DNA of 8,584 nucleotides from Desulfofustis sp. (GCA_029287755.1 JARFQM010000149.1:1-8584); one strand, 5' to 3'. Numbered from the stretch's first letter, positions 1 to 6,964 are shown. The notes: generated by a model from the sequence alone, not told the origin. Numbers and translations are program-made.

Positions 1-381
1 GTGCCAATCCTTAAACTTACGGTTCCGGACCGTATCGAAGCCGGACCGACCCACATCGTCTCCCGGGTATCTAAATTTCTTGATGACAGCGAGCCGATCA
101 GGACGAAAATCATTGCCGAACTCGACACGCTGATCAACAAAGCTCACTGGTCGGCAGATTCGGCTGAGGACCTGCTTCCCTCTGGCGGATATCACCCGAA
201 TAACTGGTCGGAATTGATAGAAGACCACTTTCCGGCAGGGTCACACGGTACAGCAGCCCTGCTTTTCTACCTTCTGCCCGGTTGCAATATAGCCTCCCTT
301 CTCGGACTCTTCACGGCAGCCGACAGCAGGCGGTCGGTCCATGGTCTGGTTGCGGTACTGAAGAGGTATCAGGCCCAGTGA
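1..381 (+). CDS. Unrecognised protein, probably a 3' fragment cut by the contig edge
   Basis: The frame is open from the first base to a TGA at 379-381 (126 codons). The GTG at position 1 may be an internal valine, because no upstream sequence or ribosome binding site can be seen. Codon choice is mixed but gene-like, and no competing minus-strand frame of similar length covers the stretch. I do not recognise the product. It has no signal peptide and no clear motif. The first half is hydrophilic with several acidic residues. A hydrophobic stretch at about residues 85-104 (ALLFYLLPGCNIASLLGLF) could be a buried helix or a short membrane segment. The C-terminus is basic (RRSVHGLVAVLKRYQAQ). It is the only plus-strand gene in the window and runs convergently into ferritin. 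Confidence 0.5.
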   Translation: MPILKLTVPDRIEAGPTHIVSRVSKFLDDSEPIRTKIIAELDTLINKAHWSADSAEDLLPSGGYHPNNWSELIEDHFPAGSHGTAALLFYLLPGCNIASLLGLFTAADSRRSVHGLVAVLKRYQAQ

Positions 382-487
382 TCGTGATCATAGAGCAAGC
401 TTATAAGGTTGTAGACCTGGCCCTTAATCCAGGCGCCCAGAGGCAAAACCGACTCCTCCAAGACAAGTAAGCGATAGATTCATCAGC

Positions 488-508
488 CGGGCGGTCCTGA
501 TCCGCCCG
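488..508. terminator. GC-rich hairpin between convergent genes
   Basis: A perfect 7-bp stem (CGGGCGG/CCGCCCG) encloses a 7-nt loop. It lies between the end of the plus-strand frame (381) and the stop of ferritin (568), so it could serve either transcript. On the plus strand it is followed by only a weak U-rich run (TGTTGT), and on the minus strand by none. It is therefore a plausible but not canonical intrinsic terminator. Confidence 0.35.
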
Positions 509-567
509 TGTTGTCCCGAAATCAGTACTAGTTTCTCATCCCTGGTTTAGCTTGTTCCCGCCTGGTA

Positions 568-1104
568 TTATTCTCCTTCCTGCTCCACCCCCTTGCTGAA
601 ATCAACCGGGATGGTCGCCGCACGACCGGCCAGTTCCCTGTCCATCATCAACAGGGCATGGGGATCGTCTCCGATCATCTGCAGTTGGGCGATCATATCA
701 CCAGCCGTATCTTCCTCTTCAACCTGTTCAGTCACATACCACTCCAGAAAGATTTTGGTGGCGTGATCCCGATGCTGGATGGCCAGGTCCATCAGATCGT
801 TAATCGACTGGGTGACAATTTTCTCGTGGGCAAGCGTTTTCTCGAAGGCATCCAGAGGTGAATCAAAGGAAGTGGGGGGGGCATCAACGGTCTTGAGAAC
901 CACTGACTCACCCTGACTCTGAATATACTCGTACATTTTCATGGCGTGGTACATTTCTTCGTGATACTGGACCATGAACCAGTTGGCAAACCCTTTTAAA
1001 ACCAATTCATTGGTGTAGGCAGACATGGACATGTAGAGGAAGGCGGAGTAAATCTCCTTGTTAATTTGCTCGTTCAGGGCATCGGTAATCTCTTTTTTCA
1101 GCAT
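568..1104 (-). CDS. ftnA: Bacterial non-haem ferritin (FtnA type)
   Basis: This is a 178-residue iron-storage ferritin. Members of the family assemble into 24-subunit cytoplasmic shells that oxidise Fe(II) and store it as a ferric mineral. The ferroxidase residues fall at the numbers known from E. coli FtnA: Glu17, Tyr24, Glu50, His53, Glu94 and Gln127, with Glu130 and neighbouring acids (QVEEEDT) present as well. That makes it an H-type, catalytically competent subunit and not a haem bacterioferritin. The ATG start at 1104 is preceded by a good AGGAG site (complement of 1111-1116). A sigma70-like promoter lies about 85-110 nt upstream, so the gene is probably transcribed alone. It sits just downstream of a universal stress protein gene on the same strand. 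I saw no clear Fur box. A run of eight C on the coding strand at codons 75-77 is a possible slippage site. Confidence 0.96.
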   Translation of the reverse strand: MLKKEITDALNEQINKEIYSAFLYMSMSAYTNELVLKGFANWFMVQYHEEMYHAMKMYEYIQSQGESVVLKTVDAPPTSFDSPLDAFEKTLAHEKIVTQSINDLMDLAIQHRDHATKIFLEWYVTEQVEEEDTAGDMIAQLQMIGDDPHALLMMDRELAGRAATIPVDFSKGVEQEGE

Positions 1105-1187
1105 GATATTCTCCTTTAGTAATCGCTAATGGTGTCTTTGGTGTGAGGTCGTTTCTATGCATGAAAGGTTTTGCAAGACCATCGAAA

Positions 1188-1215
1188 AATCTAGGGAGAG
1201 CAAGTAAAAAGTCAA
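1188..1215 (-). promoter_or_regulatory. Sigma70-like promoter of the ferritin gene
   Basis: Read on the minus strand, TTGACT (1215-1210) is followed after 16 bp by TAGATT (1193-1188). This matches the -35 consensus at 5 of 6 positions and the -10 consensus at 4 of 6. Transcription would begin near 1181, giving a leader of about 75 nt ahead of the ferritin ATG. It lies between the uspA stop and ferritin, in the right orientation. The match was found by eye and has not been scored. Confidence 0.55.
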
Positions 1216-1290
1216 GCTGAATTTGAGTGAAAGAGACCCATTAGAGCATGGGCTTAGGGACCGATTGGGAACGCCTGCGAGGTTTCCAGA

Positions 1291-1314
1291 CCAGGCCGCT
1301 CAGAAAGCGGCTGG
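1291..1314 (-). terminator. Hairpin downstream of the universal stress gene
   Basis: GCCGCT/AGCGGC forms a 6-bp stem with a 5-nt loop, extended by three further pairs past a single bulged base. It sits about 45 nt beyond the uspA stop codon. No U-run follows on the minus strand, so it may be a weak or Rho-assisted terminator, or only an mRNA 3' stem. Confidence 0.25.
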
Positions 1315-1357
1315 CCGGGCGGATCAGGTCACTCCCGGGATGGGAAAAAGGGGTGAA

Positions 1358-1846
1358 TCAGTTGTCCCAGTTGCAACAGGTGTATGGATTGATCGTGGTC
1401 ACCGGGCACAGGGCGGAGCGGACAACCTTGTCGGCAACGCTGCCGAACATGATCTTTTCAAGCCCCTTGTAGCCATGCGTTCCCATGATGATCAAATCGG
1501 CTCTGATTTCAGTCGCATAATCGACAATCTGTTCGCCGACATCGCCCATCAGGACTTTATGGGTGATGTCTTTGACCCCGAGCCGGGTAATCACCTCGCT
1601 CATCTCCTCGAGAAATGACTCCATCCGCTCTTCTGCACCGGTCATCAACTCCTCCTCGAGATTGGGTACATGCATCTGGGGTACAAAAAAGCCGGAATAA
1701 TCCTCGAAATTCTGTACCACAAAAACGAGGTGAACGGAGGCCCCATATTTACTGGCCATGAACATCGATGAATCGGCGATGAGGCGGGAATTATCAGAAA
1801 AGTCAATCGGGGTTACAATGCGTCTAATCTCTCGAATCTGTTTCAT
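1358..1846 (-). CDS. Universal stress protein, UspA family
   Basis: This is a 162-residue single-domain UspA protein, expected in the cytoplasm as a dimer. It opens with the usual first strand and acidic residue (RRIVTPIDFS, about residues 8-17). It carries the ATP-binding signature G-x2-G-x9-G-S at Gly122, Gly125, Gly135 and Ser136 (GTHG then GS), so it probably belongs to the ATP-binding subgroup. A longer loop rich in aromatic and acidic residues (FEDYSGFFVPQ, about residues 47-57) sits between the early strands. The C-terminal tail carries an unusual Cys-Cys pair (residues 157-158). An alternative GTG at 1852 falls inside the ribosome binding site, so ATG at 1846 is preferred. The physiological trigger cannot be read from the sequence. 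It has its own leader of about 130 nt and lies between the acyl-CoA synthetase and ferritin genes. Confidence 0.93.
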   Translation of the reverse strand: MKQIREIRRIVTPIDFSDNSRLIADSSMFMASKYGASVHLVFVVQNFEDYSGFFVPQMHVPNLEEELMTGAEERMESFLEEMSEVITRLGVKDITHKVLMGDVGEQIVDYATEIRADLIIMGTHGYKGLEKIMFGSVADKVVRSALCPVTTINPYTCCNWDN

Positions 1847-1850
1847 GCTC

Positions 1851-1856
1851 ACCTCC
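1851..1856 (-). promoter_or_regulatory. Ribosome binding site that decides the uspA start
   Basis: A strong GGAGGT (complement of 1851-1856) lies 4 nt before ATG 1846. The in-frame GTG two codons further upstream (1850-1852) overlaps this site and so cannot use it. Confidence 0.75.
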
Positions 1857-1906
1857 GTATTTTTCTTATCCTGGCTGCGACATCAAACATGCTGCCTTTA
1901 TTACTA

Positions 1907-1935
1907 ATTTTCTCACATCACCGAGTCGCTTGCAA
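1907..1935 (-). promoter_or_regulatory. Possible weak promoter of uspA
   Basis: On the minus strand TTGCAA (1935-1930) is separated by 17 bp from GAAAAT (1912-1907), each matching 4 of 6 consensus positions. It lies in the 129-nt gap between the acyl-CoA synthetase and uspA. That gap shows no clear terminator for the synthetase, so read-through from upstream is also possible. Confidence 0.28.
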
Positions 1936-1975
1936 GGCTATTCGCTGCATCTCTGTGTGCGTTGCCAGCCTGGAT

Positions 1976-3898
1976 TCACTGGAAAAGCTGGTTTATCCTC
2001 TGGCGGTAATTGCGCTCGATGATATGGCGCTTTTTTTTCAGCGTGTTGGTCAGTTCTTCCCCGCTCTTCAATCCTTTCTCCAGGAAGGTGATGCCCATCA
2101 GTCTTTCATGGGCTTTGAATCCCCTTTTGGGTTTGAGATGCAGGTTTATCTCTTTTCTGATCTGTTCGAGGATCCGGTTGTCGCTCAACAGCTCTTCGGT
2201 CTCCTTGCGAAGGTTGGAAAAGGTTTTCTCAGCCCACCCTTTGAACTCTTCATGATTGGGCACCAGCAATGCCGCCAGCCCCTTCCTGTCCTGGCCCACC
2301 AGAACCGCGTCTTCGATGAACGGAAACATGGTTATGGTACTTTCGATCCTGGTGGGATCTACGTTTTCCCCGCTGGCCAGCACTATTATGTCTTTGGCCC
2401 TGCCGGTGATCACCAGCTCGTCGTTGATGGTCATTCTGCCCAAATCCCCGGTCCTCAGATAACCGTCGGCGGTGAATGCACGGTTGGTTTCAACCTCATT
2501 ATTGTGGTAGCCGATTGCCACCTGGGGACCGCGGACTTCAATGAGTCCCTCCTCTCCGGCTGCACATTCGGTCCCGTCTTCTGCGACGACACGCAAATCG
2601 GTGTGCACTACCGCTCTGCCGAGGGTGCCATAGGTCTTGCAGTCCAGCCCGCGGCCGGCGATTGCAGGTGAACATTCGGTCATGCCGTAGGCGTTGACAA
2701 TGCGGATGCCGACGGCATCGATCCAGTCTTCGAGAAAATCGGCCAGGCTGCCGCCGCCGCTCACTGCCAGCCGCAGCCTGCCTCCGAAGCGTTCCTGAAC
2801 CAGCTTCAGCTTGCGCTGGGCCAGCAGGTAAAAGGGCCCGAGAAACAAACATTTAATCCCTGCTCCGGTCTTTCTCATGAGCCTGCTCAGCAGCGCAGGA
2901 TGATGAAACTGGGGCAACTGATCATTGAGTATCCGCCTGCTGCGCCGGAATTTGACAGATACCTGCACCAGAAAATTGAAGATCGAGGAAGCCAGCGCAC
3001 CTTTTTTTCTCAACGCCGTCAGCACCCTGTTGTGCAGCGACTCCCATATCCTGGGAACGGTGGCAACCACGGTGGGGCGGTATTCGACCAGATCCTGGGC
3101 AAATGTCTTCACTGAAGAATAGACCAGACAGCAGCCCCCGGCCAGCGCCACATATTCAGCGGTTCGTTCGAAGATGTGCCAGGTCGGCAGCACCGACAGC
3201 CATCGATCTTCCGGCGTCAGGGCGATGATACCGGGGATGCAGCGCACGTTGTGCATGATGTTGCTGTGGGTCAGCATCACCCCTTTGGGCATGCCGGTGG
3301 TGCCGGAGGTGTACATTACGGTGAGCAGATCATCCGGCATGATCTCCCGGCCGCGCTCCAGAAAACGTTCCACATCTCGGTCACTGTAGGTCCTGTCTTT
3401 GAGCAGATCCTGATAGCTGTAAGTTTTGCCGAACATCGAGTGAATTGCCGGGCCGGTCATGATAAAAATATTCTTCAGCCCCCCCATCTTTTTCTGATTC
3501 GGCCGATGTTGTTCGAACAAGGCTTCGGTCTCAACCACCAGATGAGTGCACTTGCTGTTCTCCATAATGAACAGAAGTTCCTGGGCCGGAGTATCACTGC
3601 CCCTGGGTACGCCGATGGCGCCCAGCGACATGATTGCCAGATCAGTAACGATCCAGCTGTAGCGGTTGTCGGCCAGCAGCATGACCCGGTCCCCTTTGGC
3701 CACCCCTTTTTTGCTGAAGGCCCCGGCCAGCAGCAGCACGTCCTCGAAGAGCTTGTGGTAGCTGACTTCTATCTCCTGGGCCCCGGCTCTGTAGATATAG
3801 GCGCACTGGTCGTGGTGAATCTTGCAGCTGCGACAGAACATCTCAAACAGGGTTCGCGGATCGTCAATGGCCGGTATCGGCAGGGCGTCAAGGCTCAT
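1976..3898 (-). CDS. Long-chain acyl-CoA synthetase (AMP-forming; FadD15/FAA1 type)
   Basis: This 640-residue ANL-superfamily enzyme would activate long-chain fatty acids with ATP to acyl-AMP and then acyl-CoA, probably at the inner face of the cytoplasmic membrane. Visible motifs in order are the phosphate loop YTSGTTGMPKGV (about 196-207), the aromatic/acidic motif YGMTEC (404-409), the hinge-region motif YLRTGDLG (about 480-487), ITGRAKDII (about 497-505), and the C-terminal catalytic-lysine motif LTNTLKKKR (616-624; Lys621 aligns with the family lysine). Its length and the inserted region at about 290-370 fit FAA1/ACSL-type enzymes better than the shorter MenE or acetyl-CoA synthetases. 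The ATG overlaps the upstream ubiE stop by 4 nt (ATGA), with only a weak GGGG-type binding site, so translational coupling is likely. The true substrate is unproven. Confidence 0.93.
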   Translation of the reverse strand: MSLDALPIPAIDDPRTLFEMFCRSCKIHHDQCAYIYRAGAQEIEVSYHKLFEDVLLLAGAFSKKGVAKGDRVMLLADNRYSWIVTDLAIMSLGAIGVPRGSDTPAQELLFIMENSKCTHLVVETEALFEQHRPNQKKMGGLKNIFIMTGPAIHSMFGKTYSYQDLLKDRTYSDRDVERFLERGREIMPDDLLTVMYTSGTTGMPKGVMLTHSNIMHNVRCIPGIIALTPEDRWLSVLPTWHIFERTAEYVALAGGCCLVYSSVKTFAQDLVEYRPTVVATVPRIWESLHNRVLTALRKKGALASSIFNFLVQVSVKFRRSRRILNDQLPQFHHPALLSRLMRKTGAGIKCLFLGPFYLLAQRKLKLVQERFGGRLRLAVSGGGSLADFLEDWIDAVGIRIVNAYGMTECSPAIAGRGLDCKTYGTLGRAVVHTDLRVVAEDGTECAAGEEGLIEVRGPQVAIGYHNNEVETNRAFTADGYLRTGDLGRMTINDELVITGRAKDIIVLASGENVDPTRIESTITMFPFIEDAVLVGQDRKGLAALLVPNHEEFKGWAEKTFSNLRKETEELLSDNRILEQIRKEINLHLKPKRGFKAHERLMGITFLEKGLKSGEELTNTLKKKRHIIERNYRQRINQLFQ

Positions 3899-4578
3899 TT
3901 AGTACCCCAGTGCACGGCGATGGTGCCGAACATGAATTTTTTATAGGAAACCCGGTTGAAGCCCGCTTCTTCAAAGAGGCTGGCCAGGGTATCAGCATCG
4001 TGAAAATCCATCGTCGAGCCGGTGAGATAAGCGTAGGCCGACTGATCTCGAGCGATAAGTCTGCCCAGCAGCGGAATTACAAGCGTCAGATACACATGGA
4101 TAAAGGGATAGAGTAAGTTTCTGGCAGGCGGCGTTGTATCGAGGCAGATGACCCGCCCCCCCGTGCCCAGCACCCTGTACACCTCTTTGAGGACGGTCAG
4201 CGAATCGTCCACGTTGCGCAGCAGGTAGCCGAAGCTGACTGCCTGGAAGGTATTGTCACGGTAGGGCAGCTGGTTGGCGTCGCAGGCCTGAAACTGCAGG
4301 CCGACTGGCGAGAGAGTATGGCGAGCCCGGCTCAGCATGTTGCGGGAAAAATCAGCCCCGACAACCCTGGCCATGGGGTTGCTTCGTTTGAACTGGGCGG
4401 CAATCTCCCCGGTACCGCAGGCAAGATCAAGCACCCAGCCGCGGCCCACCTCGCCGCCGCTGGCCACCACAAATTCACGCCACCGACGGTCCTGACCGAA
4501 GGTCATAACCCGGTTCATCAGGTCATAGCGATCGGCGATGGCGTCGAACATCTTTTCAACACCGGGCCCTTTGCTCAA
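3895..4578 (-). CDS. ubiE: UbiE/MenG-family quinone C-methyltransferase
   Basis: This is a 227-residue class I SAM-dependent methyltransferase. The closest family is UbiE/MenG, which methylates demethylmenaquinone (or a ubiquinone precursor) in the last steps of quinone synthesis. Supporting parts are YDLMNRVMTFGQDRRW (18-33), SAM motif I LDLACGTGE (50-58), the acidic end of the second strand at GADFSRNML (74-82), DANQLPYRDNTF (100-111), LLRNVDD (119-125), and a C-terminal region ending in GTIAVHWGTK. Several positions depart from the two family signatures as I remember them: Ser to Thr26, His to Asp30, and VLGTGGR..CLDTT where VLKPGGR..xLExS is usual. The start is TTG 4578, fixed by an upstream in-frame stop and a well-placed GAGG. 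In an anaerobe menaquinone would be the expected product, but a related methyltransferase role is possible. Confidence 0.8.
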   Translation of the reverse strand: MSKGPGVEKMFDAIADRYDLMNRVMTFGQDRRWREFVVASGGEVGRGWVLDLACGTGEIAAQFKRSNPMARVVGADFSRNMLSRARHTLSPVGLQFQACDANQLPYRDNTFQAVSFGYLLRNVDDSLTVLKEVYRVLGTGGRVICLDTTPPARNLLYPFIHVYLTLVIPLLGRLIARDQSAYAYLTGSTMDFHDADTLASLFEEAGFNRVSYKKFMFGTIAVHWGTK

Positions 4579-4585
4579 GAACTTA

Positions 4586-4590
4586 CCTCA
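4586..4590 (-). promoter_or_regulatory. Ribosome binding site that fixes a TTG start for ubiE
   Basis: GAGG (complement of 4586-4589) lies 7 nt ahead of TTG 4578. The codon at 4590-4588 is an in-frame TGA overlapping the site, so no start further upstream is possible. The next in-frame ATG is codon 10, which would lose part of the family's N-terminal helix. Confidence 0.65.
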
Positions 4591-4631
4591 CTGGCTCATT
4601 TGACGGCAACCGTATTTTCAGCCCTTCCAAC

Positions 4632-6014
4632 TCAACAAGGGGCAAAGCCGGGCGTGCGTGGAAACGGGATAGTCTCCCTGATATTGTGCATGCCGGTGAT
4701 GAACTGGACCAAGCGTTCGAAGCCGAGGCCGAACCCGGAGTGGGGAGTTGATCCGTATCTGCGTAAATCCAGGTACCACTGATACTCTTCTTCATCGATA
4801 CCAACCTCCTGCATGCGGCCGAGCAGCACGTCATAGCGCTCTTCCCTCTGGCTGCCGCCCACTATTTCACCGATACCGGCGACCAGAATATCCATGGCTG
4901 CTACGGTGGTGGGGTCGTCATTCACCCGCATGTAAAATGGCTTGATAGAGGCAGGATAATCGGTAACGATCAACGGCAGTCGATAGGCTTCCTCGGTGAG
5001 ATAGCGCTCGTGTTCCGACTGCAGGTCCACGCCCCAGCTTACCGGAAACTCGAAGCTGCGGCCGGATTTCAAAAGCTCTTCTACGGCTTGTGTATAGGAG
5101 ATACGGACAAAATCATTGTCGATGACGTGGCGCAGCTTATCTATCAGTCCTTTTTCGATGAATCTGTCGAACAGGGCCATATCCTCCCCGCAGTTTTCCA
5201 GCACGTCGTTGAGAAGGTATTTGAGCATTTCCTCGGCCAGATCCATATTGCAGTCGAGAGTGCAGAAGGCCATTTCCGGTTCAAGCATCCAGAACTCGGC
5301 CAGGTGTCTGCTGGTGTGCGAGTTCTCGGCTCTGAAAGTCGGACCGAAGGTATAGACTGAACCCAGCGCCTGGGCGAACACCTCCGCCTGCAGTTGGCCG
5401 CTGACCGTCAGCCCGGCGCGGTTGCCGAAAAATCTTTCGGGGTGGTCCGTTTTTCGACTGGCCTCTTTGAGTTCCAGTTCCGTGACTACCTGGAACATCT
5501 CCCCTGCCCCCTCGCAGTCGCTGGTGGTGATCACCGGTGTGTGGATCTGGTGGAACCCTTTGTGATGGAAGAATTCATGCACGGCATAACTGAGTCGAGA
5601 GCGAACCCTGGCAACCCCGCCCAGAGCGTTGGTCCGAGGCCTCAGATGGACGATCTCGCGCAGAAATTCAAAGGAATGTCGCTTCTTCTGCAGGGGGTAA
5701 TGGTCGGGGTCGGCCCAGCCCACCACCTCGAGCGAGTCTGCCACTATCTCAACCCGCTGGCCTTGGGCCGGAGATTCTTTCAACTCTCCCCTTATCACCA
5801 GGCTGCACCCGGTGGTCAGCTTCTTTATTTCACTTTCGTAATTGGTCAGGCCTTTGTCGGCAATTACCTGAATGTTGGCTAGGCAGGACCCATCGTTCAC
5901 TTCGAGAAAGGAGAATCCCGAACTGTCCCTTCTGGTCCTGAGCCAGCCTGCAATCGTGACACTGGTTCCAACCGCAGTATCTTTCAACAGCGTTCTGATA
6001 TGGTCTGATTTCAT
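4632..6014 (-). CDS. asnS: Asparagine--tRNA ligase
   Basis: This is a 460-residue class IIb aminoacyl-tRNA synthetase that charges tRNA-Asn in the cytoplasm. E. coli AsnS has 466 residues, so it appears full length. An N-terminal OB-fold anticodon-binding domain (about 15-100, starting [17 protein letters not shown]) is followed by the catalytic core. The core has a motif 1 region [17 protein letters not shown] (158-174), motif 2 [21 protein letters not shown] (about 227-247), and motif 3 [15 protein letters not shown] (427-441) leading into [11 protein letters not shown] (445-455). SEGAGEMF-type sequence and the absence of the AspRS GAD domain favour AsnRS over AspRS. The start is ATG 6014, with only a weak purine-rich region upstream. 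ubiE follows after a 53-nt gap and is probably co-transcribed. I found no convincing promoter in the 95 nt between it and the palindrome. Confidence 0.97.
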   Translation of the reverse strand: MKSDHIRTLLKDTAVGTSVTIAGWLRTRRDSSGFSFLEVNDGSCLANIQVIADKGLTNYESEIKKLTTGCSLVIRGELKESPAQGQRVEIVADSLEVVGWADPDHYPLQKKRHSFEFLREIVHLRPRTNALGGVARVRSRLSYAVHEFFHHKGFHQIHTPVITTSDCEGAGEMFQVVTELELKEASRKTDHPERFFGNRAGLTVSGQLQAEVFAQALGSVYTFGPTFRAENSHTSRHLAEFWMLEPEMAFCTLDCNMDLAEEMLKYLLNDVLENCGEDMALFDRFIEKGLIDKLRHVIDNDFVRISYTQAVEELLKSGRSFEFPVSWGVDLQSEHERYLTEEAYRLPLIVTDYPASIKPFYMRVNDDPTTVAAMDILVAGIGEIVGGSQREERYDVLLGRMQEVGIDEEEYQWYLDLRRYGSTPHSGFGLGFERLVQFITGMHNIRETIPFPRTPGFAPC

Positions 6015-6109
6015 AGAGTTTCGCTTATTCCGTGGATATCATTTTCGCTTTTACGCACTCACCGCGATGATCATACGATAACAGCTTGTTGAATTCTAGG
6101 GATGTCCTA

Positions 6110-6233
6110 CAAAATTAGGATTTTCGTTCAAGATCAAGGCATGGGAGCGATTTAACCCGGAGGCGTAGAGTAAAATACGTCGAGGATGCATATCGCCTCC
6201 ATAATACAGAGATTGGACGAAAAGACAATTTTG
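6110..6233. repeat. 124-bp imperfect palindrome (REP/MITE-like or structured RNA)
   Basis: The element is symmetric about 6171/6172. The outer arms are 6110-6131 and 6213-6233; they agree at 18 of 22 aligned positions with one indel, and both end in CAAAATT/AATTTTG. The inner arms are 6141-6151 and 6192-6202, with 9 of 11 matching. The central stem is GGCGTA/TACGTC (6162-6167 and 6176-6181, one G-U pair) around an 8-nt loop. A competing perfect 7-bp pairing, GGAGGCG (6159-6165) with CGCCTCC (6194-6200), would be mutually exclusive with the inner arms. It begins 8 nt after the TtcA-like stop codon and ends 95 nt before the asnS start. It may terminate the former, act as an RNA switch in the leader of asnS, or be a non-autonomous palindromic repeat. 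I saw no clear target-site duplication. Confidence 0.7.
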
Positions 6234-6241
6234 CCAAGTAC

Positions 6242-6964
6242 TCATAACATATATCCATCCCTCACATTGCCAAGAGCAGAAAAGATGGAATTTCTGGCAT
6301 CCGGAATATGTGTACAGATATGCTCGAGCAGCGAGCGAACAGTCTCCCGCCTCGAATCCTCGCCGATGGGACAGTAACTGTCGACCGGTTCCAGGTCAAC
6401 AAGTTTGCTGATTTCGATGATCTCCTTCTTGTCAAGGTAGGCCAGTACTCGAATCAGCGACAGCCGGCCATCGAAAAGATCCTGCCGTGGCACCATGGTC
6501 GAGACATTGCCGCTGTAGAGCGCGTTGATCATGAAGGTCTCGATCAGATCATCTTTGTGGTGCCCCAAGGCGATCTTGTTGAACCCCTTTTGCCGGGCCA
6601 GCTCGAAGAGCTGACTGCGTCTGTTTCTGGAGCAGAGGAAACAGGTGCGCTCCCCTTTCACACTCCAGCCCCCGACCGCTGTGGAGCTCAGCCCGAATCG
6701 TTCGAGCTGGGCAGCGATCCTCTGCGCCGGCGGCAAGCCGCCGTGCTCGGGCGTCCAGAAACCGTTATCAACATAGACCGCTTCAAGGAGATAATCTATC
6801 GGAGCCTTGGCACGCCAGGTGTGCAGCACCCAGGCAGCCACCAGGCTGTCAACACCTCCGGATACGGCGACCAGCACTCGATCGCCATCGTCGAGCATGC
6901 GGTAATCCCCCATTGCTCTGCCGATCTTTCTGTTGTATTTCGAAGGCAGCGACGACGGCGCCAT
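6242..6964 (-). CDS. ttcA: TtcA-family tRNA 2-thiocytidine synthetase-like protein
   Basis: This is a 240-residue PP-loop ATPase of the TtcA group. In E. coli TtcA uses an iron-sulfur cluster and ATP to thiolate cytidine 32 of certain tRNAs. Visible are the family N-terminal helix KYNRKIGRAMGDYRML (about 9-24), the PP-loop VAVSGGVDS (32-40), a Cys-x2-Cys pair in CFLCSRNRR (Cys107, Cys110), GHHKDD (133-138), and a third cysteine (Cys197, SYCPIGEDSRRE) placed to be the last cluster ligand. TtcA usually has SGGKDS; here it is SGGVDS. The frame can be extended to GTG 7000, but that codon lies in the stem of the upstream terminator. ATG 6964 has a GGGAG about 11 nt upstream, and ATG 6982 has no binding site, so 6964 is preferred. 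The exact modification and its tRNA targets are inference. Confidence 0.85.
   Translation of the reverse strand: MAPSSLPSKYNRKIGRAMGDYRMLDDGDRVLVAVSGGVDSLVAAWVLHTWRAKAPIDYLLEAVYVDNGFWTPEHGGLPPAQRIAAQLERFGLSSTAVGGWSVKGERTCFLCSRNRRSQLFELARQKGFNKIALGHHKDDLIETFMINALYSGNVSTMVPRQDLFDGRLSLIRVLAYLDKKEIIEISKLVDLEPVDSYCPIGEDSRRETVRSLLEHICTHIPDARNSIFSALGNVRDGYML

Noticed and set aside
379..390. Small inverted repeat TGATC-GT-GATCA at the end of the first frame
   Set aside because: It is too short to mean anything alone, with only five bases per arm and no partner site elsewhere that I could see.
1105..1222. A Fur box upstream of ferritin
   Set aside because: No GATAATGAT-like repeats were found; only a sigma70-like promoter is visible.
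1223..1618. Plus-strand open frame over the 3' end of uspA
   Set aside because: Most of it is antisense to UspA, including the ATP-binding signature, and it has no ribosome binding site.
1889..2671. A 260-codon plus-strand open frame opposite the acyl-CoA synthetase
   Set aside because: It lies wholly antisense to a gene with clear ANL motifs, has no recognisable domain, and is the usual by-product of codon bias.
3176..3946. A 256-codon plus-strand open frame opposite the start of the acyl-CoA synthetase
   Set aside because: It is antisense to the well-supported synthetase and the end of ubiE, and its translation is rich in His, Gly and Gln with no fold-like pattern.
6015..6109. A promoter for asnS
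   Set aside because: TATGAT and TAGAAT hexamers occur on the minus strand, but neither has an acceptable -35 element at the proper distance.
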